The notes under the pieces were generated by a model, which was given only the letters and a program-made list of their open reading frames with translations, ran no database searches and was not told the DNA's origin. A DNA stretch of 64,000 nucleotides from Pseudomonas oryzihabitans (GTDB lineage: Bacteria; Pseudomonadota; Gammaproteobacteria; Pseudomonadales; Pseudomonadaceae): positions 558,001 through 622,000 of the forward strand of contig NZ_VDND01000002.1 in the NCBI RefSeq assembly GCF_007665395.1. The letters are read 5' to 3'. Position 1 is the first letter of the stretch; every line of letters begins with the position of its first letter. The position numbers and the translations under genes were made by a program. Below, in pieces: positions 53,870 to 63,266 of this stretch.

Positions 53870-55972
53870 TCAGGAAGGCGCCGGCGTCCGCTGGGCTGAC
53901 CCGGACAGCATGGCGGCCACCTGCGCGGCCAGCTGGTCCAGGGTGAAGGGCTTGGTCATGAGCTCCATGTTACCACCCAGGAAGGCCGTCCTACTCAGGG
54001 CGCCCTCGGCATAGCCGGTCAGGAACAGCACCGGCAGCCGCGGCCTGAGTTGCTGGATCACCTCGGCCAACTGGCGACCATTCAGGCCCGGCAGGCCGAC
54101 ATCGGTCACCAGCAAGTCCAGTTGGGGGATCTGCTCCAGCAGGCGCAGCGCCGCCTTGGCTTCGGCCGCGCTCCAGACCCGATAGCCGAGCGCTTCCAGC
54201 GCCTCCTGGTTGACTAGGCGCACGGCATCGTCGTCTTCCACCAGCAGGATGGTCTCCCCGGCACCCGGGGTGAATTCGCTAGGTGCGGTTCGTGGCGACT
54301 CGCGTCGCTGCTCCGCCGTTGGCAGGTAGACGCCGATCCGCGTCCCCGTCGCATCGCTGGCGAGGGTCAGGCGGCCGTTGCTCTGCCGGGCGAAGCCATA
54401 GACCATCGACAGGCCCAGGCCCGTCCCCTGGCCCTGGGGCTTGGTGGTGAAGAAGGGTTCGAGCACCTTGTCCAGCAAGCGCTCCGGGATGCCGGTCCCG
54501 GTGTCCCGGACCTCGATGCAGACATAGTCGCCCGGGGCCAGGGCGTCGTCCTCGGGCCCCTGTTCGCTGCAGGTCACCAGGGAGGTCGCCAGGGTGATGG
54601 TGCCGCCATCCGGCATGGCATCGCGGGCATTGATCACCAGGTTGAGCAGGGCGTTCTCCAGCTGGTTGGCATCGGCCAGGATCCAGGGCAGGTCGACGCC
54701 CAATTCCAGCGTCACCGCGATCTGCTCGCTGACGGTGCGTTGCAGCAGGTCGTGCAGCGCCAGGATCAGTTCGTTGGCGGACATCGGCCGCGATTCCAGC
54801 GACTGCCGGCGCGAGAAGGCCAGCAGGCGCTGGGTGAGGGCCGCCGCCCGGTGCGCCGACTGCTGGGCCGCCTCCATGTAGCGCTCCAGGCCCGCCAGCT
54901 GGCCCTTGCCCTTGATCCTCATCAGGTCCAGGGCGCCCAGCACCCCGGTCAGCATGTTGTTGAAGTCGTGGGCGATCCCCCCGGTGAGCTGACCGACCGC
55001 TTCCATCTTCAGCGACTGGCGCAGCTGCTCCTCGGCGCGACTGCGCTCGGCGCTTTCCCGTTGCAGCTCGCTGAGCGTGAGCGCCAGGGCCCGGGTGCGC
55101 TCCTGCACCTGGGACTCGAGCTCTTCGTTGAAGCGGCGCAAGGCCAGTTCCGCGCGCTTCTCGTCGCTGATGTCGGCGATCACCGTGGTCGCTCCGATGA
55201 TCTGCTGGGCGTCGTCATGCAGGGGCACCGCGCTCACCCGCAGCCAGGATTCCGCGCCGTCGGCCGTGGTGTGGTAGAAGTCCTGGCCCCTGACCCGCTC
55301 ACCCCGCAAGGCCCGCGCGCCTGGGAACTGATCGGGTGGCAGCAGCTGTCCGGCACTGTCGAGCGCTGCCCAGCGCGCCGCTTCCCGGGGTTGTCGGGAG
55401 GGGATGCGCTGGCCGGGTACATGCTGTTCGTAGAAGGGGTTGCTGACCAGGGTGCGGCCCTCGCCGTCCATGAAGCACACCCCGACCGGCAGGTTCTCCA
55501 GCAGCGTCTGCATACGCTCGCGCTCCTGGGCGAGTTCGCTGAGGCGATCACGCATCTCGAACTGGCGCAGCCGCGAACGCCAGGCGGCGGCGACGCTGCT
55601 GAGCAGGGACGCGCCGCTCAGGGGGCGTTCCAGGATGACCACGTTGGTCGCCGCCGCGGGCAACTGCCGGCGCAGCAAATGGTTGCCCCGGCCCGAGCGT
55701 TTGGCGTCGGAGGCCAGCAGCACCAGCGGGATGTCCGACCAGGTCGGCTGCCGCTCCAGCGCCCCGCTCAGGGCGCCCATGTTCTGCCGCAGGGCTTCCT
55801 CGGTGAACACGATGATCCCGGTCTCGTCGCCCAGGGCGGCCGCCACCTCGTCGAGGCTGGCCAGGTAGCGGGTGTGGTAACCCTGGGTGAACAGCCGTTG
55901 CAGGCTGGCTGCGTCACCCCGTAGCGGGGCGCAGATGATGAGCTCGCAGGACGGCGCAGCTGTGTCGGTCAA
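53870..55972 (-). CDS. Hybrid sensor histidine kinase with PAS and receiver domains
   Basis: A 700-residue soluble kinase. Residues 1-125 resemble a degenerate receiver, 130-160 a coiled coil, 150-275 a PAS domain (LPVGVCFMDGEGRTLVSNPF), 280-320 a second coiled coil, then HisKA with His335 ([11 protein letters not shown]), the ATPase N box (NLVINARDAM), DTGTGIP and GQGTGLGLSM, and a C-terminal receiver with Asp624 (LVTDVGLPG) and Lys674. Its start overlaps the stop of the KaiC-like gene by 4 bases, so the two are co-translated and likely form one signalling pathway. No membrane segment is present; its signal is unknown. Confidence 0.92.
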   Translation of the reverse strand: MTDTAAPSCELIICAPLRGDAASLQRLFTQGYHTRYLASLDEVAAALGDETGIIVFTEEALRQNMGALSGALERQPTWSDIPLVLLASDAKRSGRGNHLLRRQLPAAATNVVILERPLSGASLLSSVAAAWRSRLRQFEMRDRLSELAQERERMQTLLENLPVGVCFMDGEGRTLVSNPFYEQHVPGQRIPSRQPREAARWAALDSAGQLLPPDQFPGARALRGERVRGQDFYHTTADGAESWLRVSAVPLHDDAQQIIGATTVIADISDEKRAELALRRFNEELESQVQERTRALALTLSELQRESAERSRAEEQLRQSLKMEAVGQLTGGIAHDFNNMLTGVLGALDLMRIKGKGQLAGLERYMEAAQQSAHRAAALTQRLLAFSRRQSLESRPMSANELILALHDLLQRTVSEQIAVTLELGVDLPWILADANQLENALLNLVINARDAMPDGGTITLATSLVTCSEQGPEDDALAPGDYVCIEVRDTGTGIPERLLDKVLEPFFTTKPQGQGTGLGLSMVYGFARQSNGRLTLASDATGTRIGVYLPTAEQRRESPRTAPSEFTPGAGETILLVEDDDAVRLVNQEALEALGYRVWSAAEAKAALRLLEQIPQLDLLVTDVGLPGLNGRQLAEVIQQLRPRLPVLFLTGYAEGALSRTAFLGGNMELMTKPFTLDQLAAQVAAMLSGSAQRTPAPS

Positions 55973-57462
55973 TCGCGCTGTTCCATCAGGGGTTGCGTGG
56001 CACCGAAGTATTCCGGCGTACCGGTCAGGACGCCGCGGAATTCCACCAGGGGTTGGCCCACTCGGATTCCGCGGGTGTCGATGCGCAATTCCCGGATCGC
56101 ATCCTCGTGCCCGCCACCGCGGTGCTTGAGGATGGAAATCGCCTTGCGCAGGCGCCCGTGGGCTTCGAAGAAGCGGATCAGCACCACGGTGTCGGCGATG
56201 TAGGAAATATCGAGATTGGTAGTCATCGACCCGACCAGGCCATGCTGGGGATTGAGGAGAAAGGTCACCACCCCTGATTGGCTCAGGTAGGAGAGCAGCT
56301 CGTGCATCTGCAGGATCAGCTGCTGTTCCTGCGGCATGGCGGCCAGGTAGCCGTTGAGGCTGTCCAGTACCAGCATGCGGCAGTCGTTTTCCTCGACGTC
56401 CCGCCGCACGCGCCAGGCGAATTCGCCGGGAGAGAGCTCGGCGGGATCGATCTGGTGGACCACCAGCAGGCCCTCCTCGATATGGCGCAGCAGCGGCATC
56501 CCCATGCTTTCCGCCCGCTTCAGCAGGGTGCCTATGCGCTCGTCGAATTCATAGATGACGCAGCGCTCGCCCCGGGCGCAGGCGGCTACCACGTACTGCA
56601 GGGCGAGGGTGGTCTTGCCGGTACCGGCGGGACCGGTGATCAGGGTACTGGTGCCACGCAGGGGCCCGCCATGCAGCAGCGCGTCCAGGTCGGGAATGTC
56701 GCTGGCTACGGGTTCGCCGGCGAAGTCCTGGTGGCGTCCCGCCGCTATCATGCGCGGATAGACTTCCAGGCCGCCACGCTGGATGGTGAAATCGTGATAG
56801 CCGGCGATGAAGTCCACGCCGCGCAGCTTCTGCACCTGCAGGCGCCGGCGCGCGGCGCCGAAGTCCAGGGTCAGGCGTTCCAGGGTCAGGACCCCATGGC
56901 AGAGGCTGTGCAGGTGATTGTCGCGCTCGCCGCCATTGGTGGTCAGGTCATCCACCAACAGCACGGTGAGGCCACGCCCGGCGAAGAAATGCTTGAGCGC
57001 CAGCACCTGGCGCCGATAGCGCAGCGGATCCTGCGCCAGCAGGCGCATCTCGGACAGGCTGTCGAACACCAGGCGGCTGGGCTTGAGCTCGTCCACCCGC
57101 GCCTGGATCAGCTCGATGGTGTCGCCCAGTTCCGACTCCCAGGGGTGCAGGATGGTCTGCTCCTGCGCGCCGCCAAGGACCGCATCGGCGGCGGACAACT
57201 CGAACAGGTGCACGCCCTCCAGGCTCCAGCCGTGGGACTCGGCCACGCTCTGCAATTCTTCGCTGGTTTCCGAGAGGGTGATGTAGAGCACCGACTCGCC
57301 CTGGCGGACCCCTTCGAAGAGGAACTGCAGGCCCAGGGTGGTCTTGCCCGAGCCTGGGGTGCCTTCCAGCAGGTAGAGGCGATCTTTCGGCAGGCCACCG
57401 CGCAGGACCCCGTCCAGACCGGCATTGCCGGTCGCGATAATTGCCTGGCTGGGGGAATTCAT
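55969..57462 (-). CDS. KaiC-like double ATPase
   Basis: A 497-residue protein with two RecA-like KaiC domains: Walker A GTPGSGKTT (34-42) and GPAGTGKTT (277-285), and a FEAHGRLRKAISILKHRGG segment matching the end of cyanobacterial KaiC. At the KaiC autophosphorylation pair (Ser-Thr in cyanobacteria) it has Ser420-Tyr421 in LDISYIADT. No kaiA or kaiB is in the window, so it is a signalling ATPase rather than a proven clock. It is coupled by ATGA to the hybrid kinase and lies between it and the LOV kinase. The ATG at 57462 was chosen for homology; the 53 upstream codons have a random, arginine-rich look. Confidence 0.9.
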   Translation of the reverse strand: MNSPSQAIIATGNAGLDGVLRGGLPKDRLYLLEGTPGSGKTTLGLQFLFEGVRQGESVLYITLSETSEELQSVAESHGWSLEGVHLFELSAADAVLGGAQEQTILHPWESELGDTIELIQARVDELKPSRLVFDSLSEMRLLAQDPLRYRRQVLALKHFFAGRGLTVLLVDDLTTNGGERDNHLHSLCHGVLTLERLTLDFGAARRRLQVQKLRGVDFIAGYHDFTIQRGGLEVYPRMIAAGRHQDFAGEPVASDIPDLDALLHGGPLRGTSTLITGPAGTGKTTLALQYVVAACARGERCVIYEFDERIGTLLKRAESMGMPLLRHIEEGLLVVHQIDPAELSPGEFAWRVRRDVEENDCRMLVLDSLNGYLAAMPQEQQLILQMHELLSYLSQSGVVTFLLNPQHGLVGSMTTNLDISYIADTVVLIRFFEAHGRLRKAISILKHRGGGHEDAIRELRIDTRGIRVGQPLVEFRGVLTGTPEYFGATQPLMEQRD

Positions 57463-57690
57463 GGGTGACCGGACCTCACGGCGTCGATGACGAAAAGGGT
57501 AGCTGATACCTGCCGTCGGGGCCCGTCGCCTGGAGGTGCAAGGGGCGACGACGGGCAGCAAGCGATGGAGCCAGGCCGGAGGATGGGGCGGGGCAAGTGG
57601 AGTGCACGACTCGCTCCACATTAATCGTCAGTCTAATACCGTCGCGGGCGCCAGGCCACCCTGGCGTAGCGGCTCGCGTCGTCGCCGTCT

Positions 57691-59304
57691 TCAGGCGATG
57701 CCGTTCGGGCCGTCCAGCACCCGGCGTACCTTGCGTGCCAGATCGTTGGGGATATAGGGCTTGGAGATGACATCGAATTCCGAGCCGCCGATGTCGGTTC
57801 GCTCCAGGGAATTCTCGGCATAGCCCGTGGTGAGCAGGATCTTGGTCTGCGGGTGCAGGCGCTTCACCTCCCGCGCCAGCATCACGCCGTTCATGCCACC
57901 GGGCATGATCAGGTCGGTGAACACCAGATCGAAGGCCTGCTCGGTTTCCCGCAGGATGCGCAGCGCCTCGCTGGCGTTGAAGGCGATCCGGGCGGTGTAG
58001 CCATAGTCCTCCAGCACCAGCTTGGCCAGCTCGGCGACGTCCGGGCGATCTTCCACCACCAGGATGCGTTCCGTGCCGCTGCGGCGTTCCGAGCGCTGTT
58101 CCGCCTGCTGGTGGATGATATGGCTGTCGTCCACCGGGAAGTACAGCCGGATGGTGGTGCCGACATCCTCTTCCGAATAGATGCGCACCGTGCCGCCGGA
58201 CTGCTTGGCGAAGCCATAGACCATCGACAGCCCCAGCCCCGAGCCCTTGCCTTCTTCCTTGGTGGTGAAGAAGGGGTCCATTACCCGGTCGCGGATACTG
58301 GCGGGCATGCCCTGGCCATTGTCGGTGATCGCCAGGCTGACGTAGCGCCCGGGCATGAGGCCGTCATAGGACATGTTGGCCAGCTCGCGCACCTCGACGT
58401 TGCGCGTCTCGATGCCCACGCTGGGCTGCGGTCGGTCCGCCAGGGCATCCCGGGCATTGATCAGGATATTGAGCAGCGCCACCTCGGCCTGGGTCGGATC
58501 GATGCGGCAATTCCACAATCCGGCGTCCAGCTGGGTACGGATCTCCACGTCGCCCAGGGTCCGCTCGGCCAGCTCGTGGGAGGTGCGGATCAGGTTGTTC
58601 AGATTGAGCACCCGGCCTTCGAGCTTCTGCTTGCGCGAGAAGGCCAGCAGTTGCTGGGTGAGGGTACTGGCGCGCTCGGCCGCCGACTTGGCGTGGGTCG
58701 CGCTGCGGACGATGCGCTCCTGGTCGAAGCTGGGTTTTTCCGCGGTGCGCTGGATGATGTCGATATAGCCCATCATCACCTGCAACAGGTTGTTGAAGTC
58801 GTGGGCGATACCGCCGGTGAGCTGGCCCAGCGCCTCCATCTTCTGCGCCTGGCGCAGGGCATCCTCGGCGTCGCGGCGACGGCTGACGTCCAGCTGGGAG
58901 GCGAAGAAATAGGTGAGTTCGCCGGCATCGTTGTAGACCGGCGAGACGAACAGCGCATTCCAGAAGGACGAGCCATCCTTGCGGTAGTTGATGATCTCTA
59001 CCGAGATCTCGCGTTCCTGCTCGACCGCTTCGCGGATGTCGTTGACCACCGAGCGATCTGTCTCCGGCCCCTGCAGGAAGCGACAGTTGCGCCCGAGCAG
59101 TTCGTCCACCTGGTAGCCGGTCATGTCGACGAAGGCATTGTTGGCGAAGATGATCGGGTTGTCGGGTTGCGAAGGATCGGTGACCAGCATCGGCATGCGT
59201 GTGGTCTCCACCGCGGCGAAGAAGATATTCTTGCCCTGGTGGGAAATATCGCCGGTCGCCGAGTTGTCTACTCGCGCCTTGCGGGAGGGGGGCATCTGGC
59301 TCAC
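57691..59304 (-). CDS. LOV-domain hybrid histidine kinase (blue-light receptor)
   Basis: A 537-residue soluble photoreceptor kinase. Residues about 25-140 are a LOV domain with the photo-reactive Cys74 in GRNCRFLQG, flavin contacts Asn106 and Asn116 ([11 protein letters not shown]) and Gln137 (FASQLDVS). A short helix leads to HisKA with His168, an ATPase domain ([25 protein letters not shown]) and a receiver with Asp464 and Lys515. Size and layout match the Pseudomonas syringae LOV histidine kinase. The start is GTG at 59304; an ATG at 59295 is an alternative. A small hairpin at 57649-57666 lies after the stop. Confidence 0.93.
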   Translation of the reverse strand: MSQMPPSRKARVDNSATGDISHQGKNIFFAAVETTRMPMLVTDPSQPDNPIIFANNAFVDMTGYQVDELLGRNCRFLQGPETDRSVVNDIREAVEQEREISVEIINYRKDGSSFWNALFVSPVYNDAGELTYFFASQLDVSRRRDAEDALRQAQKMEALGQLTGGIAHDFNNLLQVMMGYIDIIQRTAEKPSFDQERIVRSATHAKSAAERASTLTQQLLAFSRKQKLEGRVLNLNNLIRTSHELAERTLGDVEIRTQLDAGLWNCRIDPTQAEVALLNILINARDALADRPQPSVGIETRNVEVRELANMSYDGLMPGRYVSLAITDNGQGMPASIRDRVMDPFFTTKEEGKGSGLGLSMVYGFAKQSGGTVRIYSEEDVGTTIRLYFPVDDSHIIHQQAEQRSERRSGTERILVVEDRPDVAELAKLVLEDYGYTARIAFNASEALRILRETEQAFDLVFTDLIMPGGMNGVMLAREVKRLHPQTKILLTTGYAENSLERTDIGGSEFDVISKPYIPNDLARKVRRVLDGPNGIA

Positions 59305-59415
59305 GGGTGCGGGATCCTTGCGCCGGCAAAATTGCTGTCTTGAGACTCAGACAGCCAAGCGGCGGAAAAACTTCATCCACATCGCACTCGAGCGGGTCTA
59401 GAACAGCCCCTGGGC

Positions 59416-59450
59416 GCCGCCAAAGCCAGGCGCTGCCTGGCTTTGGCGGC
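59416..59450. promoter_or_regulatory. Perfect 16-bp inverted repeat between LOV kinase and receiver genes
   Basis: GCCGCCAAAGCCAGGC and GCCTGGCTTTGGCGGC pair perfectly around a GCT loop. Both flanking genes point away from it, so it is not at a gene end and lacks a T run. It could be an operator, an RNA leader structure or a repeat. Confidence 0.45.
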
Positions 59451-59537
59451 CAGTTGCCAGCGTACCATTCACCCGCCCCGAGCGACCGTTAAGGAGGTTC
59501 GGGGAGAACCACCTGAGCATCCGCTGTCAGAGCTGCG

Positions 59538-59924
59538 ATGAAGTCGAGAAGCCTTGAAATGCAAAGACAAATTCTGGTTCTGGAAGACGATCTGAGCCAG
59601 CGCGAGCTGCTGACCGAATTGCTCACCGAACAGGGGCTGGACGTGGTGGCCGTCGCCTCCAGCGACGACGCCCTGGCGCACATGGACAGCCGCGGCAGCG
59701 AGACCAAACTGGTCATCGCCGACGTCAACGTGCCCGGCATGCTCGACGGCCTGGCGTTCGCCCAGCTGGCCGCCGTGAGTTGGCCAACGGTGCCCTTCAT
59801 CATCATTTCCGGCTACATCGACCAGGACCTCGCCGTGCTGCCGCGCCGCGCCGCCTTCCTGCCCAAGCCCTGGGGCGTCGCCGATCTTCGGCAACTGGTG
59901 GAAAGCCTCCTTCCTCGTCGCTGA
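59538..59924 (+). CDS. Single-domain response regulator
   Basis: A 128-residue protein consisting only of a receiver domain: acidic pair in LVLEDD, phospho-acceptor aspartate in VIADVN, threonine/serine position in IISGY and lysine in LPKPWG. It has no output domain, so it acts by protein contact or as a phosphate relay. It is divergent from the LOV kinase across 230 bases and is the likely partner of one of the two hybrid kinases. An internal ATG at 59559 is an alternative start. Confidence 0.85.
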   Translation: MKSRSLEMQRQILVLEDDLSQRELLTELLTEQGLDVVAVASSDDALAHMDSRGSETKLVIADVNVPGMLDGLAFAQLAAVSWPTVPFIIISGYIDQDLAVLPRRAAFLPKPWGVADLRQLVESLLPRR

Positions 59925-60139
59925 GGCCCGAGCTCGCCCAGGGGCCCAGCTCCCTGCAAGGCTCCTGAGGCTTCTCCACGCCAAACCGTCTATACCGCGC
60001 TTTTATGCCGCTCGTCGGCCAATGCCAGGCGCACCTGGCAAAATGATATGACGTCCGTCGGCAGGGCCCGCGGGAAGGGAACCAAAGTCGCTGAACGCTA
60101 TCAATGTGCCATCTATAAACGACTGGCAAGGAGCGCTTC

Positions 60140-60628
60140 ATGGACGCAGTCATCACCCAGATCAACCAGATCTCCGATTGGGAATTCCTCATCGCGCTGG
60201 AGCGCAGCCTGGAAAGTCGCGGACGCCTGGACATGGCTGCCCGGAACGCCCTGGAGCGGCAGGGGCATCTGCTTTCCCGGCGTTACCTGCAACAGAAGTG
60301 CAAACTCGGCAGTGGCCCCTTCAGCCCCCTGGAAGATGAGATCCTCGAGGTGCTGACCACCGCCACCGCCGCGTTGCGGCGGAGTCGCCGGCTGCCCCAT
60401 AACATCGTCAAGAGCGTGCGCGCTGGCGGCCTGATCGAGGCGGTCGAGCGCAACGTCTGCCACGCCGGCGCCTTGCTCTGCCGCACCGACTTCGAAGCCG
60501 ACGGCATCCCGCGCGGTACGCTGGAGCGCATCGTCGATCGCCATTCCCACGCCTTCCAGATCGATGCGCGCCGCGCCGCAGCGCGTTACATCGCCGAGAA
60601 CGAGCCGGCCTTCCGCGCCGCGGGCTGA
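60140..60628 (+). CDS. Hypothetical protein, helical
   Basis: A 162-residue soluble protein with no membrane segments or family motif that I recognise. It is rich in arginine, alanine and leucine and looks mostly alpha-helical. The start is well supported by AAGGAG 6 bases before the ATG. It follows the receiver gene by 215 bases, in which I see no gene, and codon use is normal for the genome. Confidence 0.65.
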   Translation: MDAVITQINQISDWEFLIALERSLESRGRLDMAARNALERQGHLLSRRYLQQKCKLGSGPFSPLEDEILEVLTTATAALRRSRRLPHNIVKSVRAGGLIEAVERNVCHAGALLCRTDFEADGIPRGTLERIVDRHSHAFQIDARRAAARYIAENEPAFRAAG

Positions 60629-60723
60629 GGGCTAACGCCAGGCTGCTCCAAGGCAGCCTGGCGGGTGGGGCCGGTCGGCATACCGTGCTAACGTTTCATC
60701 GTCCATGACGAAACGAGCCCCGC

Positions 60724-61344
60724 ATGCCCCTCGCCGAGAATCTGCTGGCCTTCACCCTGGCCGCCTCGCTGCTGACCATCACCCCGGGCCTCGATACCGC
60801 CCTGGTGCTGCGTACCGCCGCCGTGGAAGGCCGCGCCCAGGCCTGGCGCGCGGCCTTGGGCATCAATGCCGGCTGCCTGCTCTGGGGCGCCGCCGTCGCC
60901 TTCGGCCTGGGCGCCCTGCTGGCCGTCTCGGAACTGGCCTACACCCTGCTCAAGTACTGCGGCGCCGCCTACCTCGCCTGGCTGGGGCTGAACCTGCTGC
61001 TGCACCCTCGCACCGGCTTCGCCAGCGACGGGGCGGAGCAGGACAACCCGTCCAACTGGTTCCTGAAGGGCATGCTGGGCAACGTCCTCAATCCCAAGGT
61101 CGGCATCTTCTACGTCTCCTTCCTGCCGCAATTCATTCCCCACGGCCAACCCCTGGTCGCCTGGACCTTCGGCCTGGTCGCCATCCACGTAGTGCTGGGC
61201 CTGCTCTGGTCGCTCACGCTGATCGGCGCCACCCGCTCACTGGGCGAGGCGCTGCGCAAGGCTGCGGTGATCCGCTGGCTGGATCGGACGACGGGGGTGG
61301 TCTTTCTGCTGTTCGCCGCGAAGCTGGCGTTGAGTCGGCGGTAG
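60724..61344 (+). CDS. LysE/RhtB family amino-acid exporter
   Basis: A 206-residue inner-membrane protein with six hydrophobic segments. The family opening AASLLTITPGLDTALVLRTA and the central NWFLKGMLGNVLNPKVGIFYVSFLPQF motif are clear. It would export an amino acid or related metabolite. A single gene ending before a terminator-like hairpin at 61395-61417. Confidence 0.92.
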   Translation: MPLAENLLAFTLAASLLTITPGLDTALVLRTAAVEGRAQAWRAALGINAGCLLWGAAVAFGLGALLAVSELAYTLLKYCGAAYLAWLGLNLLLHPRTGFASDGAEQDNPSNWFLKGMLGNVLNPKVGIFYVSFLPQFIPHGQPLVAWTFGLVAIHVVLGLLWSLTLIGATRSLGEALRKAAVIRWLDRTTGVVFLLFAAKLALSRR

Positions 61345-61394
61345 GGGGAGGCCTGCTTGCTTTTCGGATAGCCGAAGCGAACGCCAGAAACGAC

Positions 61395-61417
61395 AAGGCC
61401 CGCACTAGGCGGGCCTT
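61395..61417 (+). terminator. Terminator-like hairpin after the LysE gene
   Basis: AAGGCCCGC and GCGGGCCTT pair around a 5-base loop, 50 bases after the stop. The T run is short. The following stretch to 61813 contains only a weak 60-codon open frame (61428-61610) that I do not accept as a gene, and it is where base composition falls. Confidence 0.65.
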
Positions 61418-61813
61418 GGGGTGATCCTTGCGGATCCAATTGGTCGAGCGACTACGTCAATACAAGGCGCTGCAGCCCGCTCTGTACCTGAATTTCGTCA
61501 AGGATCAAGAACGCCAGCATACACGTAGGCATACATGGTCAAGCCAAGGTCGATTTGAGCGTTGGTATCTCTGTCGCTTCTTGCTCTACTCATATTTAAG
61601 GGGAAGATAGCCAAGGACGTATGCAGGTAAGGTAGTGATGGATCTCAGCCTCATTCGACAGGATTCTCGCAGGCGGAGCACTGGGCATAAGGAAATCAGA
61701 CAGAGTGAGCTGTCTAATCACAAATTAACGGGTTGGCGATTTTGGCCTGCTGCCTTGTATAGGCGTCAAACTTATTGACTGGGCTATTGCGGTCGGCTGT
61801 ATATAGTTTATGG

Positions 61814-62776
61814 CTACCAGTCTCTAAAGCTTGTGATATTTTCGAGGTGGTCAATCTCTACGTCAGTATTCAGTTTCTGGTGCCAAAACCATGCTCTCAT
61901 CTGCTGGTTTCCATTGCCAGCCCATTCTATGATTTTGATTCTTTTTCCAGTGGCGTTGTTGGAAATGATCAGGTTGAGATGGTCATCGCAACCAGAATAA
62001 CCGAAAAGTAAAATTTCATTAACTTCGGTTAGGCACTTAAAAAGATAGTTCCAATAGGTCGATAGGATTGGTGAGCTATTTATGACAGAGCTTTTATATT
62101 TAACATGCGTTAGAACTAGGTGAGATCCAAATCTATCCATGTTCAAATTTAATTCATGGCGTTGCAATTTATAGATTGTTTCTAGGTGCTCCATGAATAA
62201 GGGGGAGCCGTGAAGGTGTAAATAGTATCCAAAATCCCTGCCCCGTCGCCGCTCTAGATTTTCCTGCGCAAAACCGGAGTTTAAAATTCCGTCGACCAAC
62301 GTTCCACTATATCCAGATAGAATTCCTGCGTCGATAAAATGGGAATAGATAAGTCTGTCGTAGTTGAGCGTGGCAATATGGCTGCGTGTGCTTCTTACAA
62401 AGTTTGCTAATGAATCAAAAAAGTCCCAGTTTGTGGGGCCGTCATAGTTATGAAGGCGGGTAGCAATTTTATGGATGAATTTTGATATTGCTTCCGGAAA
62501 TTCCTGCCCTTCTGGAGATAGCCAGTGTATATCATTTGGCCCAATATCGTTTAGGACTTTGCATGCTGCGACCGCTTGATGGAGTATTCCGAGATCTTCT
62601 TCTCCTGCGGGATGCTGGTCTTGCTGTCCTGTACATCTGCAAATCAGTGTTTTCTGATGTTCGTTCAATACGTTAGGCATCCCCCAGACGTCACGGATGG
62701 CGTTAGTAAGATTGAAATGGATAGGGTCTGTCGCCATGCCCAATCCATTGCCAAAAATAATCAGCTTCCTTGGCAT
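61814..62776 (-). CDS. SIR2-fold protein (SIR2-like/DUF4917-like)
   Basis: A 320-residue protein in AT-rich DNA, with all four hallmarks of the SIR2-like fold of defence proteins: GNGLG near residue 9, ATLNYD with Asn138, YLHLHGS with His189, and FGYSGCDDH near 259-266. Asn and His are the positions that catalyse NAD+ cleavage in active family members, so NADase activity is possible. The overall length resembles DUF4917 proteins. AGGA precedes the ATG. Codon use is AT-biased, unlike the rest of the window, which suggests horizontal transfer. Confidence 0.75.
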   Translation of the reverse strand: MPRKLIIFGNGLGMATDPIHFNLTNAIRDVWGMPNVLNEHQKTLICRCTGQQDQHPAGEEDLGILHQAVAACKVLNDIGPNDIHWLSPEGQEFPEAISKFIHKIATRLHNYDGPTNWDFFDSLANFVRSTRSHIATLNYDRLIYSHFIDAGILSGYSGTLVDGILNSGFAQENLERRRGRDFGYYLHLHGSPLFMEHLETIYKLQRHELNLNMDRFGSHLVLTHVKYKSSVINSSPILSTYWNYLFKCLTEVNEILLFGYSGCDDHLNLIISNNATGKRIKIIEWAGNGNQQMRAWFWHQKLNTDVEIDHLENITSFRDW

Positions 62777-62981
62777 ATTTGCGATCCTGTATTCCTTGAA
62801 ATCTCTTGTGCAATCCTAAGTTTCGGGGCTCAATCCTTAGTGGATTCTTCGATTTAAAGCCGCTGAGTCTCTGGTGTGCAATAAGGATTTAGGGTTTCTT
62901 TGTGGGGGTTGCTGTTTTCAAACGATAGATTTGGTTGTAGTGTTTCTTGAAAGACGGCCGTGGTTGCTATTCGTTAAATTG

Positions 62982-63266
62982 TCAATCTTTGATCGAATAA
63001 ATCCTTGAAAGCTTTTCGGCGATCTTGTTGTATATATCAAACGACTTAAGCGTTTTCGCAGTAGGACTTTGATTTTCGAAAAACATTTCCCCTTCCATGA
63101 CTAAAACATGTTTCTCCATTCGGGCATTGTAGATTTCCATTCCCGGTATGAAGGAGGGGTCCGCTCGCAGCTCTTTGTTAGCAATTGCTATCAGTTCGTC
63201 TTTTGTTTTGAAATTTTTCACTCGTTTTTCCTTATACGCATCCTTCGGAAAGTTTGAAGGGTTCAC
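62982..63266 (-). CDS. Small hypothetical protein coupled to a SIR2-family gene
   Basis: A 94-residue soluble, lysine-rich protein with no recognised family. Its start lies 35 bases inside the end of the SIR2-family gene, in another frame, so the two are probably co-translated. It is AT-rich like its neighbours. It could be an inhibitor, sensor or partner of the SIR2 protein. The 205 bases that follow (62777-62981) contain CAATCCTAAG and CAATCCTTAG direct repeats but no gene. Confidence 0.6.
   Translation of the reverse strand: MNPSNFPKDAYKEKRVKNFKTKDELIAIANKELRADPSFIPGMEIYNARMEKHVLVMEGEMFFENQSPTAKTLKSFDIYNKIAEKLSRIYSIKD

Noticed and set aside
55969..57462. Calling the KaiC-like gene a circadian clock
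   Set aside because: No kaiA or kaiB is in the window and the phosphorylation pair differs; only a KaiC-type ATPase is supported.
57853..59343. 496-residue plus-strand open frame
   Set aside because: Antisense to the LOV kinase, whose domains are all recognisable.
61428..61610. 60-codon open frame after the LysE gene
   Set aside because: No ribosome-binding site, no family, and located at the composition change; more likely junction DNA.
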